Notes: a model not told the origin generated them from the sequence alone. Numbered from the stretch's first letter, positions 26,268 to 34,828 are shown. The stretch: DNA of 64,000 bases from Acidobacteriota bacterium (GCA_015493585.1 WGCW01000044.1:1-64000); one strand, 5' to 3'. Program-made: numbers and translations.

Positions 26268-26276
26268 AGTGTATCA
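26268..26276 (-). promoter_or_regulatory. Extended -10 of tsaB, leaderless spacing
   Basis: Minus-strand TGATACACT (26276-26268) ends 6 nt before the tsaB ATG. No -35-like or Shine-Dalgarno sequence accompanies it. Confidence 0.55.
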
Positions 26277-26304
26277 AAGGCACCCGACCGGCGCCTCACT
26301 GGTG

Positions 26305-28131
26305 CTAGCTCGAGGCCTCGGCCTCGGGGATGTGGAGCACGTCCCCCGGGTGGATTCGGGAGGTCCGAAGTTTGTTGGCATGACGGAGCGCCCGGACAGT
26401 CGTCCGGAAGCGGCGGGCGATCTCGAAAAGTGTGTCTCCGCGGTGGACCGTGTACACGTTCCCGGATGATGTGGCGGTCGCAACGCGGCGTACACGCGTA
26501 TGGCGGGACCGGAAACGTGTCGGAATGACGAGACGTTGACGGGGATGAATCAGCGAGCGGCGGCTCAGCCGATTGGCGGCACGCAGCCGGCTGACGGGCA
26601 CGTCAAAGGCGCGAGCAATGTCCCACAGGGTGTCGTGCGCCTGAACGACGTAGATCTTTTCGCCGGGCCGCACCCGGATCTTCCGGCGTGAACGAGCTGC
26701 CGTGCGCCGCGTGAAGAGACCGAGCCGGGGCACGATGAGGTTCTGACCAGGGTGAATGAGATTTCGCCTCAGGCCGTTAGCTTGGCGGATCGAAGCGACG
26801 GTGGAGCCGTACCGTCTGGCGATCGTATACAGCGAATCGCCGCGGACCACCGTATGGATGAGCCGTGGAGCCCACCGCTTTCTCGGGACGGAGTGCAGCA
26901 GCGCCTCTGCCTTGGCGCGCATGCCACGTGGGAGACGCAGCCGGGTGACCTGACGGGCCGGCGTCAGGTCGCGCCGAATGGCCGGATTGAGTTTGCGGAG
27001 CTCGTCGAGCGGGATATGGAGTCGCGATGAGAGGAACTGGAGATCGACGGCGTCGGGAACGTCAATCGTGTCAAAGGCCCATGGTGCGGACGCTGGGGGA
27101 GCCAGGCCAAACCGGGCCGGGTCCTTCGCAACGATGACGGACGCGATGAACGCGGGGACGTAGTTCCGCGTTTCCCGTGGGAGATACCGGCGAATCTTCC
27201 AGAAGTCGGTGCTGTGGGCCCTCCGGATCGCGCGCCGCACGTTCCCGGCCCCGGAGTTGTAGGCCGCCAGCGCCAGGTACCAGTCGCCGAACTGGCTATA
27301 CAGATCGGACAAGTGGGCGATCGCCGCGTCCGTAGAGCGCTCGGGGTCCCGCCGCTCGTCGATCAGCGGAGAAACGCGCAGGCCGTAGAGCCGCCCCGTC
27401 GAGGCGATGAACTGCCACATCCCTGTGGCCCGGGCGTGAGATCTCGCGACCGGCGAGAAAGCTGATTCGATCAACGGAAGATAGGCGAGATCCTGCGGAA
27501 GGCCGGCCGCCTTCAATCGGGCACGGATCATCGGGAGGTACGCAGCACCCCGCTGGAGGCCCTTTACGATCCTCGAACGGTACTCGTTGGGATCGGTGAA
27601 CATGTCGAGGTAATGCTGAACCGCGGGATTGATGACCAGCGGAAGGTCGCTCGAGGGCAGTGTCTCAGCACGGTTGGACGGCACCGGCGACGCGATGTCG
27701 GGGAGATCCGCCTGAATGATCTTCGCCATGCCGCCCGAGTCATCCGCCGTTTCGCTGTCCGGACGGCTCTCGAGCTGATCATCCAACGATGCAGATTCTT
27801 CCAAAACCTGCGCGGCATACGTCATGTAGCGGGGGTTGACGGGATACCCGGCGGGAGGCTGAAAAATAACGGCCAGCGCCTGGTCGCTTGACGCCAGCGC
27901 GCAGGTGGTATCACCGGCTGCCGCGGCGCGGCGAGCCGCAGCGAGGAGCTGCTCGCACCGGCTCCGCGCACTGGCCTCCCACGTTGAGAACGTCTGGCGG
28001 GCCGGAGCTGCCGGGTGCGCGGCACCCCGCCGTTGTACGGGCTTCACCGATGTGCAGGCCCAGGAGATGATGAGACCGGCGGCGATGAGGCCCAACGGCC
28101 GCCAACGCCGGAGCTGGACCGGAAATCTCAC
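26305..28131 (-). CDS. mltD: Lytic murein transglycosylase with three LysM repeats
   Basis: A 608-aa MltD-type enzyme. It has an exported N-terminus with a hydrophobic core ending ISWAC (possible but atypical lipobox). The SLT goose-lysozyme-like domain is at about 195-340; the catalytic Glu is in PLIESAFSP and is followed by GMWQFI and ALAAYNSGAGNV. Three LysM domains follow at about 415-460, 480-525 and 555-603 (VVRGDSLYTIA, VQAHDTLWDIA, VHRGDTLFEIA). It cleaves peptidoglycan glycan strands to 1,6-anhydromuropeptides. Its start overlaps the mglA stop by 4 nt (ATGA). Confidence 0.93.
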   Translation of the reverse strand: MRFPVQLRRWRPLGLIAAGLIISWACTSVKPVQRRGAAHPAAPARQTFSTWEASARSRCEQLLAAARRAAAAGDTTCALASSDQALAVIFQPPAGYPVNPRYMTYAAQVLEESASLDDQLESRPDSETADDSGGMAKIIQADLPDIASPVPSNRAETLPSSDLPLVINPAVQHYLDMFTDPNEYRSRIVKGLQRGAAYLPMIRARLKAAGLPQDLAYLPLIESAFSPVARSHARATGMWQFIASTGRLYGLRVSPLIDERRDPERSTDAAIAHLSDLYSQFGDWYLALAAYNSGAGNVRRAIRRAHSTDFWKIRRYLPRETRNYVPAFIASVIVAKDPARFGLAPPASAPWAFDTIDVPDAVDLQFLSSRLHIPLDELRKLNPAIRRDLTPARQVTRLRLPRGMRAKAEALLHSVPRKRWAPRLIHTVVRGDSLYTIARRYGSTVASIRQANGLRRNLIHPGQNLIVPRLGLFTRRTAARSRRKIRVRPGEKIYVVQAHDTLWDIARAFDVPVSRLRAANRLSRRSLIHPRQRLVIPTRFRSRHTRVRRVATATSSGNVYTVHRGDTLFEIARRFRTTVRALRHANKLRTSRIHPGDVLHIPEAEASS

Positions 28132-29549
28132 GAAGAGCGCTCCAGCTTGATGGTCAGGAAAACAGCAAGCTCCTCCAGAGCTTTCGCCTTCTCGACCGGG
28201 ATCTTCAGGGGTTCGAGCGTGCCGATTGTTTGACCATCACGGCCCTTGAGACGTACGGCGACCTCGATGTTCTGGAGCTTCTTGAAAATGTCCGGCCCGA
28301 AACGCTCTGCGATCTTTCGCCGAATGGTCCGGGATCGCTCCAGCTCCCCGGCCAGCAGCGAATCCAGATCGACATCGGGAGCGCGGAACGATGCTGGGCC
28401 CCCCTTCATCGTCGCTTGGCGGCGGAGCGTGTCGAGCTCTGCAAGGATGTCCATCTGATTGGAGACCTTGACACGCTTCATGGGAGGTGGCGCCACAGCC
28501 TCTGCGGCCGGTTCGTCAGGTTCGACCGGTTCGCTCAAGACTTCAGGTTCCTCGGCGGACCCAGGCGCCCCGGAGGGTGCTGGTTGGGATAGCACCTCCG
28601 GGGTTGCCACTTCAGCCGAGGCAGCGGTAGTCGCGTTTTCATCCACGGCCGCCGCTGGGGCAGCCGTGGGGTTCGCCTCGGTTAGCGCCTCAGGAACGGC
28701 TTCCACCGGAGCGCCGGAATCCGTGGGCGGCGCTTCGGCAGAACCAGACGACGTGGGAACGGCGCGGAGGCGGGCTCCAGCTGCCGGGCTCGCCCCCGGC
28801 GTCTCGGCCGCTGCGGCGGTGTGTGCCGGAGATTCGACAGCATCGGCAACGGCGTGGGCCAAGGAAGCCGCAGATACAGGGCGCGCCGCCGGAGGCTCAG
28901 AGAGGCGGGGACGCGTTTGCCGGGGGGGCGCCATCGCGGGTTTCTTCTGTTCGGGAGTCGTCAGGCGGCTCCGGAGCTTCTTCAAGGTCAGCTTTGTGAC
29001 CTCTTTCAGCGTTTCGAACACGCCGGTTCCATTGATCGCAGACGCTTCGAAGTACGGGTGAGCACCGTCCGGATTAAGATCCGCCTGAAGCTCCTCGATC
29101 GTCAGGATGTTTTTCAGGTCACGCTTGTTGTACTGGAACACGAGCGGGATGTCGTCGAGCTTGAGGCCAAGCTCCTGCAGGTTGGTTTTCAGGTTGGCGA
29201 GGCTCTCCTGATTAGCTTCGCGCATGGGCCGCTGGGAGTCGGCTACGAACACGACTCCATCGACCCCTTTGAGCACGAGCTTCCGCGTCGTGTTGTAAAA
29301 GACCTGACCCGGAACCGTATAGAGCTGAAGGCGCGTCTTGAACCCTCCGATCGTTCCCACCTCGATCGGCAACAGGTCGAAGAAGAGGGTGCGATCGGAT
29401 TCTGTCTCCAAGGAGACCATCTCGCCACGTGAGCTTGGTGATGTTTTCGCGTAGATGAAGCTGAGGTTCGTCGTCTTTCCGCACAAACCCGGACCGTAAT
29501 AAACGATCTTTGCGGCCATTTGCATGGTGGCCCAGTTGAAGAAAACCAT
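28128..29549 (-). CDS. mglA: MglA-type small GTPase with long C-terminal tail
   Basis: 473 aa. Residues 1-195 are an MglA/gliding-type Ras-like GTPase: P-loop GPGLCGKTTN, TVPGQVFY in place of DxxG, NKRD (G4) and SAI (G5). MglA alone is about 195 aa. Here an Ala/Pro/Glu-rich disordered segment (about 200-390) and a conserved-looking C-terminal domain (about 395-473) are added. MglA sets cell polarity for motility machines in myxobacteria and others. No MglB partner is adjacent. It is coupled to the LysM transglycosylase, hinting at a link between polarity and wall remodelling. Confidence 0.9.
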   Translation of the reverse strand: MVFFNWATMQMAAKIVYYGPGLCGKTTNLSFIYAKTSPSSRGEMVSLETESDRTLFFDLLPIEVGTIGGFKTRLQLYTVPGQVFYNTTRKLVLKGVDGVVFVADSQRPMREANQESLANLKTNLQELGLKLDDIPLVFQYNKRDLKNILTIEELQADLNPDGAHPYFEASAINGTGVFETLKEVTKLTLKKLRSRLTTPEQKKPAMAPPRQTRPRLSEPPAARPVSAASLAHAVADAVESPAHTAAAAETPGASPAAGARLRAVPTSSGSAEAPPTDSGAPVEAVPEALTEANPTAAPAAAVDENATTAASAEVATPEVLSQPAPSGAPGSAEEPEVLSEPVEPDEPAAEAVAPPPMKRVKVSNQMDILAELDTLRRQATMKGGPASFRAPDVDLDSLLAGELERSRTIRRKIAERFGPDIFKKLQNIEVAVRLKGRDGQTIGTLEPLKIPVEKAKALEELAVFLTIKLERSS

Positions 29550-29591
29550 CCTACTCCCCCGGCGCTCTACGCCAGTTCATACGCTTATGCA

Positions 29592-29620
29592 ACGTAACAC
29601 AGGCAGCTCAAATAGGTCAA
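29592..29620 (-). promoter_or_regulatory. Promoter of mglA-mltD
   Basis: Minus-strand TTGACC (29620-29615) and TTACGT (29597-29592) with a 17-bp spacer. The leader before the mglA ATG (29549) is about 35 nt and includes GGGGGAG. Confidence 0.5.
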
Positions 29621-29718
29621 TCGGCGAAAGTCCGGAAGTTGTTGCGCTGTGCGCCGCTTCTTTGCGAGACCGGGAGGAAGAGGCATGAAACGCAGAGGCG
29701 CCAGGGGGCGCAGGCGCA

Positions 29719-29791
29719 GCCATCCCTCCCCTGTCATCCTGAGTCGCATCCCGGAGATGAAGCCATCCCTCCCCTGTCATCCTGAGTCGCA
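29719..29791. repeat. 30-bp direct repeat, 43-bp period
   Basis: The same 30 bases occur at 29719-29748 and 29762-29791; the core is CCTGTCATCCTGAGTCGCA. Confidence 0.8.
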
Positions 29792-30028
29792 CGCCGGAGG
29801 CATGCGGCGAAGGATCTGGGCGGAGGCGGCTCGTCACTGCGCATCTCACGCCACGCCACTCAAAACCGTCACGACCGCAGACGAACCACTCTCTTTCCCC
29901 GCTCTCCCGGCGTTCTCATCGAGAAACTCCCTTGGGCGGCGGCAAGAGGGCATGTCTGTTTCCACGTCCGTAGCAGTTATTCAACACTGTCCCCATCTCG
30001 TGATGAGCCATCGGGGGAACCTAACCGC
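29775..30028. repeat. Diverged duplicated module, copy 1
   Basis: Shares an ordered series of blocks with 30540-30770: a GTCAT(C/T)CTGAG start, GAA(G)GATCTGGGCGG-like block, ACCGTCACGA (29865-29874), CCCGGCGTTCTCA...GAGAAA, and a perfectly conserved 26-bp block at 29978-30003, then CTAACCGC. Order and rough spacing are kept while the stretches between have drifted. Confidence 0.7.
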
Positions 30029-30211
30029 AGAGAGCGCAAAGAGAACGGAGCTGCCTTCGACCTCGTACCCCGGGTTCTGTGCGTGGATGGTCTATTCAAC
30101 CCTGGCGCCAGTTCAGGTTTTTGGGCGAGGTCCTCAAGCCCGTCTTGGCCACAGAGGCGACACGGTATGGCCGGTGCATGCGAGCCCCCCGCCCAGATCC
30201 TTCGCCTCCGG

Positions 30212-30340
30212 CTCAGGATGACATGTGGGGGATATGACGGCTCAGGATGACATGTGGGGGATATGACGGCTCAGGATGACCAGGGAAGGGGGCATGGCTC
30301 AGGATGACCAGGGAAGGGGCATGGCCCAGGATGACACGAG
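30212..30340. repeat. Tandem array, 27-29-bp units
   Basis: Units at 30212-30240, 30241-30269 (identical, 29 bp), 30270-30297 (28 bp), 30298-30324 (27 bp) and a partial one from 30325. Each begins CTCAGGATGAC (CCCAGGATGAC in the last). There are no unique spacers, so this is a minisatellite, not a CRISPR. Confidence 0.85.
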
Positions 30341-30539
30341 GAGCAGTCATACTGAGGAGGCGAAACCTTTCCTCTACCGTCGTTCTGAGCACCCACATGC
30401 CCCAGTGTGGGGTACCGAGACGGTGGACGAACAGGGATTCGGATGCAGTTTCTCGATGTTTTGTATGATCAGTACGTTACGTTTCTTTCTTCGACGCGAC
30501 GTAATTGCTGTTAGTTGAGAGGAGGCGAAGGTTTTCCCC

Positions 30540-30770
30540 CAGTGTCATTCTGAGGAGGCGTAGCCGACGAAGAATCTGGGCGGGTGGGCGATGCTACGGA
30601 TTGCACGTGGCGCCACCCAAGACCGTCACGATCGCTCACGCACGAACATCTCCTCCGCGGTCCCGGCGTTCTCAGCGAGAAATCTCCTAGATGGGTGGGG
30701 GAAAACACACGGCAGCCGCACGCTGATATTCAACACTGTCCCCATCTCGTGAAGATCTGTCTGGAGAATC
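30540..30770. repeat. Diverged duplicated module, copy 2
   Basis: Partner of the module at 29775-30028, same orientation. The conserved 26-bp block is at 30727-30752 and the ACCGTCACGA block at 30622-30631. Confidence 0.7.
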
Positions 30771-31181
30771 TAACCGCGCAGGGGGCGGGGTAGGCAGAGA
30801 GAAAAGGAGCTCAGAGGCACAAGGGAGCAGAGACAGTCTGCCAGGCGGCCGATCGTGCGGGCCGCTCCGCGTGGTATCGCCGCTTCGCCCGCTTTGCAGG
30901 GCAAACCTGCGATTCCGGGGATTTCTTGTGGTGAAGCCGAAGCTAGCGCCTGCGTCTCTCTCGATCCGCGTCGGCTTTCCCGAGAGCGCGACGCCCTCTC
31001 GGAGAGGTTGTTGCACCGTGCCGTTGGGAGAGGAGAGGCCATTGAGTGGCCTGCGGCCATTCCTTTAATTCTGCGGCGCCATGGCGAGTAGTGGATGGCG
31101 GATCGCTCTGCTGGCCGCGTTTGAGACGTCAGTCCTGCTCAACTGATCTTGCTGAGCGCGCGGCGCACCGTGCCTGGGAAG

Positions 31182-31210
31182 TGATACGCTCAGAGAGACG
31201 AGAGAGGAGG
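31182..31210 (+). promoter_or_regulatory. Extended -10 and strong ribosome site of the oxoamine synthase gene
   Basis: TGATACGCT at 31182-31190, then a leader of about 20 nt with AGGAGG at 31205-31210, 6 nt before the GTG at 31217. The ribosome site decides the start against a longer in-frame opening at 31046. Confidence 0.55.
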
Positions 31211-31216
31211 TGTATC

Positions 31217-32443
31217 GTGTCACTCGACAAGCTCAACGCAGCATTGACCACCGAGATCAAAGCCCTGCAACGCGAAGGACGGGCGAAGGACCCTGAACGT
31301 GTGATCACGGGGTATCTCGAGCCGGAGGGGGACCGTGGTCCCCGGTACCGTCTCCAGGGCGCCGATCAGCTCTTCATTCGCATGAACTCCAACAGCTACC
31401 TGTCTCTGTCCAACCATCCCAAACTCCTCGAGGCCGCCGACCGGGCCACCCGCGAGTTTGGCGTCGGCCCCGGAGCGGTCCGGTTCATCGACGGGACCTT
31501 CAAACACCACATTGAGCTCGAGAACCGGATCGCCGCGTTTCTCGGACGGCCGGCGGCCCGCATCTTCAACTCCGCGTACACGGCGAACCTCGGGCTCGCG
31601 ATGACCTTGGGGTCACCGGAGACCTACTGGATCGGGGATCAGCTCAACCACAACAGCATTATCCGGGCGATGCGGATCGCCGGCGTCCCCAAGGAAAACA
31701 AGGCGATCTTTGCCCACAATGACATGGACGAGCTTGGCCGCTGCCTGGACAACGTCCCGGCCGGGATCAAGCGCGTGGTCGTCATCTTCGACGGGATTTT
31801 CTCGATGCGCGGTGACAATGCACCACTTGACGAGATCGTTCGCCGGTGCGAGCCATACCGTGATCGCTTCCCCGAGGGGCTTGTCACCGTGATCGATGAC
31901 AGCCACGGCATCGGGGCGTACGGCGCAAGCGGACGCGGTACCGAGGAGTTCACCGGCGCCCGTGCGGATATCGTCGTTGGCACCTTTGGCAAGGCGTTCG
32001 GCGTCAACGGAGGCTTCATCGCCTCGAGCGCCGAAGTCGTTGAGGCCGTTCGTCAGAAGGCGGACACCTACATCTACACGAATCCGTTGGGCGTTGCCGA
32101 CTGTGCGGCGGCTCTCGTAGCGCTCGATATCGCTGATAGTCCCGAGGGCGCACGCCGCCTTGCTCACCTCAAGGACCGCATCGCCCAGTTCAGATCCGGC
32201 ATCGAGCGTCTTGGGTGGGAGTCGATCCCAGGGCCGCATCCGGTTGTGCCGCTGCTCGTTCGCGACACCGCGAGGACGCGCGCACTGGTGCGCCACTTCT
32301 ATGACAATGGCGTCCTCGTCGTTGGCTTGGCGTACCCGGTCGTCCCGCGTGGAGACGAGACTATCCGGTTCCAGATCAACGCAGCACACACCGAGGCCGA
32401 CGTCGACCAGGCGCTTGCGGCGCTCGAATCGTTCACCGGTTGA
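31217..32443 (+). CDS. Alpha-oxoamine synthase family PLP enzyme
   Basis: A 408-aa fold-type I PLP enzyme of the KBL/BioF/SPT/ALAS family, which condenses an amino acid with an acyl-CoA or cleaves the product. Seen: NSNSYLSLSNHP, GPGAVRFIDGT, VIDDSHGIGAYG (PLP-contacting Asp/His) and the Schiff-base lysine in GTFGKAFG. Length is normal for the family. No bio, threonine-degradation or sphingolipid genes are adjacent, so I cannot choose between 2-amino-3-ketobutyrate CoA ligase, 7-keto-8-aminopelargonate synthase and serine palmitoyltransferase. A small basic protein follows 12 nt later. Confidence 0.88.
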   Translation: MSLDKLNAALTTEIKALQREGRAKDPERVITGYLEPEGDRGPRYRLQGADQLFIRMNSNSYLSLSNHPKLLEAADRATREFGVGPGAVRFIDGTFKHHIELENRIAAFLGRPAARIFNSAYTANLGLAMTLGSPETYWIGDQLNHNSIIRAMRIAGVPKENKAIFAHNDMDELGRCLDNVPAGIKRVVVIFDGIFSMRGDNAPLDEIVRRCEPYRDRFPEGLVTVIDDSHGIGAYGASGRGTEEFTGARADIVVGTFGKAFGVNGGFIASSAEVVEAVRQKADTYIYTNPLGVADCAAALVALDIADSPEGARRLAHLKDRIAQFRSGIERLGWESIPGPHPVVPLLVRDTARTRALVRHFYDNGVLVVGLAYPVVPRGDETIRFQINAAHTEADVDQALAALESFTG

Positions 32444-32455
32444 GAGGGGAGGCCC

Positions 32456-32626
32456 ATGGCGCGACGAGGCGTATACAAGATCGACAAACGTCAGAGAGAG
32501 CTTGCAAAGCAGAAAAAACGGCGTGAGAAGCTCGAACGCAAACACAACAAGAACACCGCTCGCGACGAAGATCCCCCGGATTCAGAAGAGGATCAAAGCC
32601 CCTCCGGCCCCACTGAGCCAGGCTGA
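32456..32626 (+). CDS. Small basic protein (56 aa)
   Basis: ATG at 32456, preceded by GAGAGGGGAGG, 12 nt after the oxoamine synthase stop. The first 34 residues are highly basic and helical (MARRGVYKID, then KRQRELAKQKKRREK), and the last 20 are acidic, Pro/Ser-rich. It resembles short Lys/Arg-rich proteins of similar opening sequence seen in delta-proteobacteria and Acidobacteriota, possibly nucleic-acid binding. Function unknown. Confidence 0.65.
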   Translation: MARRGVYKIDKRQRELAKQKKRREKLERKHNKNTARDEDPPDSEEDQSPSGPTEPG

Positions 32627-32731
32627 CGCCCGGGCGGATTCCAGGTTGGTGGCGCCTGACGGGCCGGCACCCGGTTGGGCCAGTCTTCGTGGCGCCTCCG
32701 GGTCCATGGGCCGGTGCTCCTGACACACATT

Positions 32732-32753
32732 GGGCGGGCCTTAAGGCCCGCCC
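32732..32753. terminator. Shared hairpin between convergent genes
   Basis: A perfect 9-bp stem, GGGCGGGCC-TTAA-GGCCCGCCC, between the 56-aa gene (+) and the Spy-like gene (-). There is no T-run on either strand, so termination is inferred from position and stem strength. Confidence 0.5.
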
Positions 32754-32776
32754 GGGCACACAAGCCCGCCTGTTTC

Positions 32777-33367
32777 TTACCAGCAACCGGCGGTGTAGCC
32801 ACGCATGTGCGAACCGTTCCAGCCATGCATCCCCCGGAGGGAGCCGCCGCGATCGTTCCAGTTCCAGACGTGACCACCGGACCTCCAGTCGCGGTTGGCA
32901 GCCCGCTCCCATGGGCAGGACCACCCGCCATACCAGCGGGCGTTCCCCATGAGCCACGCCGAGGGGGCGGCGCCCCGGGCACGCTGCTCGGGCGTCAGGA
33001 TTTTTCCTACCTGAGCGCTGGCGTCGAACCACGCATCGTCCAGGCGATTTTCCAGCGTGCGGATGTCGGCGCGCAGCGAGCGTGCACGGTCCAGATCGGG
33101 GTTCGGTGATTTCATGATGGCCTCAAGCTCCACGCGCTTTGCCTCGATTGTGCGCTCCACCGGCAGTGTCTTCTGCTCCAGGTTCGAGCGGATCCGCTCC
33201 AGTTGCTGGAGCTGGCCACTGGTCAGATTGCCCGTGGGTGCCATCATGCTCCCCCGGGCCGCCTGCCGATGGTGTCCGGCTCCCCCCGCCATGGCAAGGG
33301 CTGAGATCCCAACGACGGCTCCGATGACGGCCAGTACTGTCCATAACCTCGTATTGCTGCGGTGCAT
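32777..33367 (-). CDS. Spy/CpxP-like periplasmic protein (heavy-metal sensor family)
   Basis: 196 aa from the ATG at 33367, 8 nt after GAAAGGAGG. It has a signal peptide (about 1-26, ALAMA-GG). A helical LTxxQ domain includes LTSGQLQQLERIRSNLE and KILTPEQRARG, the two LTPEQ-like motifs of Spy/CpxP/ZraP. Its C-terminal tail is rich in Gly, Trp, His, Asn and Met. Such proteins are periplasmic chaperones or metal-responsive sensors. It ends the metal-resistance block, about 100 nt after the DUF5667-type gene and on the same strand. Confidence 0.82.
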   Translation of the reverse strand: MHRSNTRLWTVLAVIGAVVGISALAMAGGAGHHRQAARGSMMAPTGNLTSGQLQQLERIRSNLEQKTLPVERTIEAKRVELEAIMKSPNPDLDRARSLRADIRTLENRLDDAWFDASAQVGKILTPEQRARGAAPSAWLMGNARWYGGWSCPWERAANRDWRSGGHVWNWNDRGGSLRGMHGWNGSHMRGYTAGCW

Positions 33368-33464
33368 GTTCTGTGACCTCCTTTCATTGGTCACTTGATC
33401 AGACGGTCGAGTATTACGAAACGTGACGGGGATGCCCGAAGATCCGTGTCCGATCCATCCTGGT

Positions 33465-34286
33465 TCACTTCCAACCGCACCGGTCGCCCCAGCAGGAACC
33501 CTCCGGTGGCGGAGAGCTCTTCAATGATTCGGGCGAGGTGCGGCTTATCCAGCGGCCCCGTTCGCCGCACATCTCGATGGCTCGTTGGACCATGGGGCGC
33601 TGTGACGCGTGGACCCGTGGCGCTACCTGCTCGAGGACCTGCCGCTCGTACCCGTTAAAGAGCTCGAGCTTCTTGAGGAACAACCGAAGCCGGCCTTCGG
33701 GGAGGGTTCTCGCGTTCTCCAGCGCCAGGGAGCCGTCGCGCAGCAGACGGCGGATGAGACCGGGGTCGATGCGGCCCTCGGTGCCGGCCATCTCCACGAG
33801 TTCTCCGAGCCGGCGGTCGGCAAAGGTCAGCCGAAGCTCCGCACGGTGACCTGGGCTGGCCGTCAACCCGACAGCAACCTTTTCCTTGGCGAGCTTGACC
33901 GGGTAGAACAGATCTCCCGGGACGGTGTCAGCCGAGGCTCCCCCTAGGACGACGAGAACCATCACAGCAGCGAGGCCCACAACGAGCCGACGCAGAGGCC
34001 GCGAGAGACGGAAGGGGAGGATACGCCCCCCGGGAGAGCCATCGGATGATGGGGATTGGCCGAAGGCTGCGCGCCCCGCCATGACGGTGCCCGCTTCGAC
34101 CAGGAGGCGGCGGGTTGTAGAGGGGTCTGGCTCCGCCCTGGGAAGTTGCTGCAAAAAGGTGGCGGTCTTAAGCAGCGGTTCCAGCTCCTCCCGATTGCCT
34201 GGGTGGCGTTCGAGACATTCGGCCACCGTGGTCCCGGTGAGGATCTCGTCCAGGCACCGGTCGAGGATCGTTTCCAGCTCGTTCAT
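33465..34286 (-). CDS. DUF5667-like membrane protein, probable anti-sigma role
   Basis: 273 aa. The N-terminal 45 residues (LDRCLDEILTGTTVAECLERHPGNREE) look like the short helical domain found before many sigma-linked membrane proteins. One TM helix lies at about 100-120. A DUF5667-type helical domain follows (starts PGDLFYPVKLAKEKV). The final about 30 residues are Cys/Trp/Pro-rich. The gene overlaps the ECF sigma stop by 4 nt, so it probably controls that sigma factor; this is inferred from position, as no zf-HC2 zinc motif is present. Confidence 0.75.
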   Translation of the reverse strand: MNELETILDRCLDEILTGTTVAECLERHPGNREELEPLLKTATFLQQLPRAEPDPSTTRRLLVEAGTVMAGRAAFGQSPSSDGSPGGRILPFRLSRPLRRLVVGLAAVMVLVVLGGASADTVPGDLFYPVKLAKEKVAVGLTASPGHRAELRLTFADRRLGELVEMAGTEGRIDPGLIRRLLRDGSLALENARTLPEGRLRLFLKKLELFNGYERQVLEQVAPRVHASQRPMVQRAIEMCGERGRWISRTSPESLKSSPPPEGSCWGDRCGWK

Positions 34287-34828
34287 CGTTCTGCCCTCCT
34301 CAACGTCAGATGGGCTCGCAGGGCACGCAGCGCCCGGACCTGTTGCGCCCGGACCGCCTCTGCCGATTTGCCAAGGATCTCGCCGATCTCAGAGCCGCTG
34401 TAGCCCTCGATGAAGCGTAAGTGAAGCAGTTCCTGCTGTTCCTCGTTGAGCCCTTCCATGGCACGTTCGAGGTCGATCCTGAGATCCGCTCCGCTCGCAA
34501 AGGAACCGGTCGCGGAACTTCTGGCATGGCCATCCGCATCCAACGGCACCTCGTCGCGGACGGCGCGACGCCGGTGGCGATCCGTCAGCAGGTTGGCGGC
34601 GATCCGGTACAGCCAGGCCGGAAAGAATCCCTTCTGGCTGGGCAGAGCCTTGACAGCCCTCAGGCAGACCTCGCTGGCCAGGTCTTCGGCCTCATCCATT
34701 GGGGCCCGCCGCAACATGTAGCGGTAGACCTGGGGATGAAAAGCCTCACAGATCTCTGCCAACGCCAGTGTATTGCCTCGCTTCGCTGCTTGCACCGTTT
34801 CCTCCACGTGCGCTTTGTCCACGTGCAC
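34283..34828 (-). CDS. ECF-family RNA polymerase sigma factor
   Basis: 181 aa. Region 2 (YRYMLRRAPMDEAEDLASEVCLRA, FFPAWLYRIAANLLTDRHRR) and region 4 (LNEEQQELLHLRFIEGYSGSEIGEILGKS) are clear. GTG start with AGAAAGGAGC upstream. It lies just downstream of the PII-like gene in the same direction, suggesting regulation linked to metal stress. Its target promoters cannot be deduced here. Confidence 0.9.
   Translation of the reverse strand: MHVDKAHVEETVQAAKRGNTLALAEICEAFHPQVYRYMLRRAPMDEAEDLASEVCLRAVKALPSQKGFFPAWLYRIAANLLTDRHRRRAVRDEVPLDADGHARSSATGSFASGADLRIDLERAMEGLNEEQQELLHLRFIEGYSGSEIGEILGKSAEAVRAQQVRALRALRAHLTLRRAER

Larger units (their letters stand above)
29635..31021. other. Non-coding repeat island
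   Basis: About 1.4 kb with no credible gene, delimited on each side by a copy of an 18-bp motif, GAGGTTGTTGCGCTGTGC: 17/18 at 29635-29652 and 16/18 at 31004-31021, same direction. Inside are a 30-bp direct repeat, a diverged duplicated module and a 27-29-bp tandem array, listed separately. Many units contain the GTCATCCTGAG / CTCAGGATGAC core that is widespread in intergenic DNA of several phyla. Confidence 0.7.

Noticed and set aside
30212-30340. Possible CRISPR array
   Set aside because: Units are contiguous with no unique spacers and no cas genes nearby; it is a minisatellite.
30780-31216. Small coding gene before the oxoamine synthase
   Set aside because: Frames lack ribosome sites and family features; the region contains repeat-motif sequence and the promoter of the next gene.
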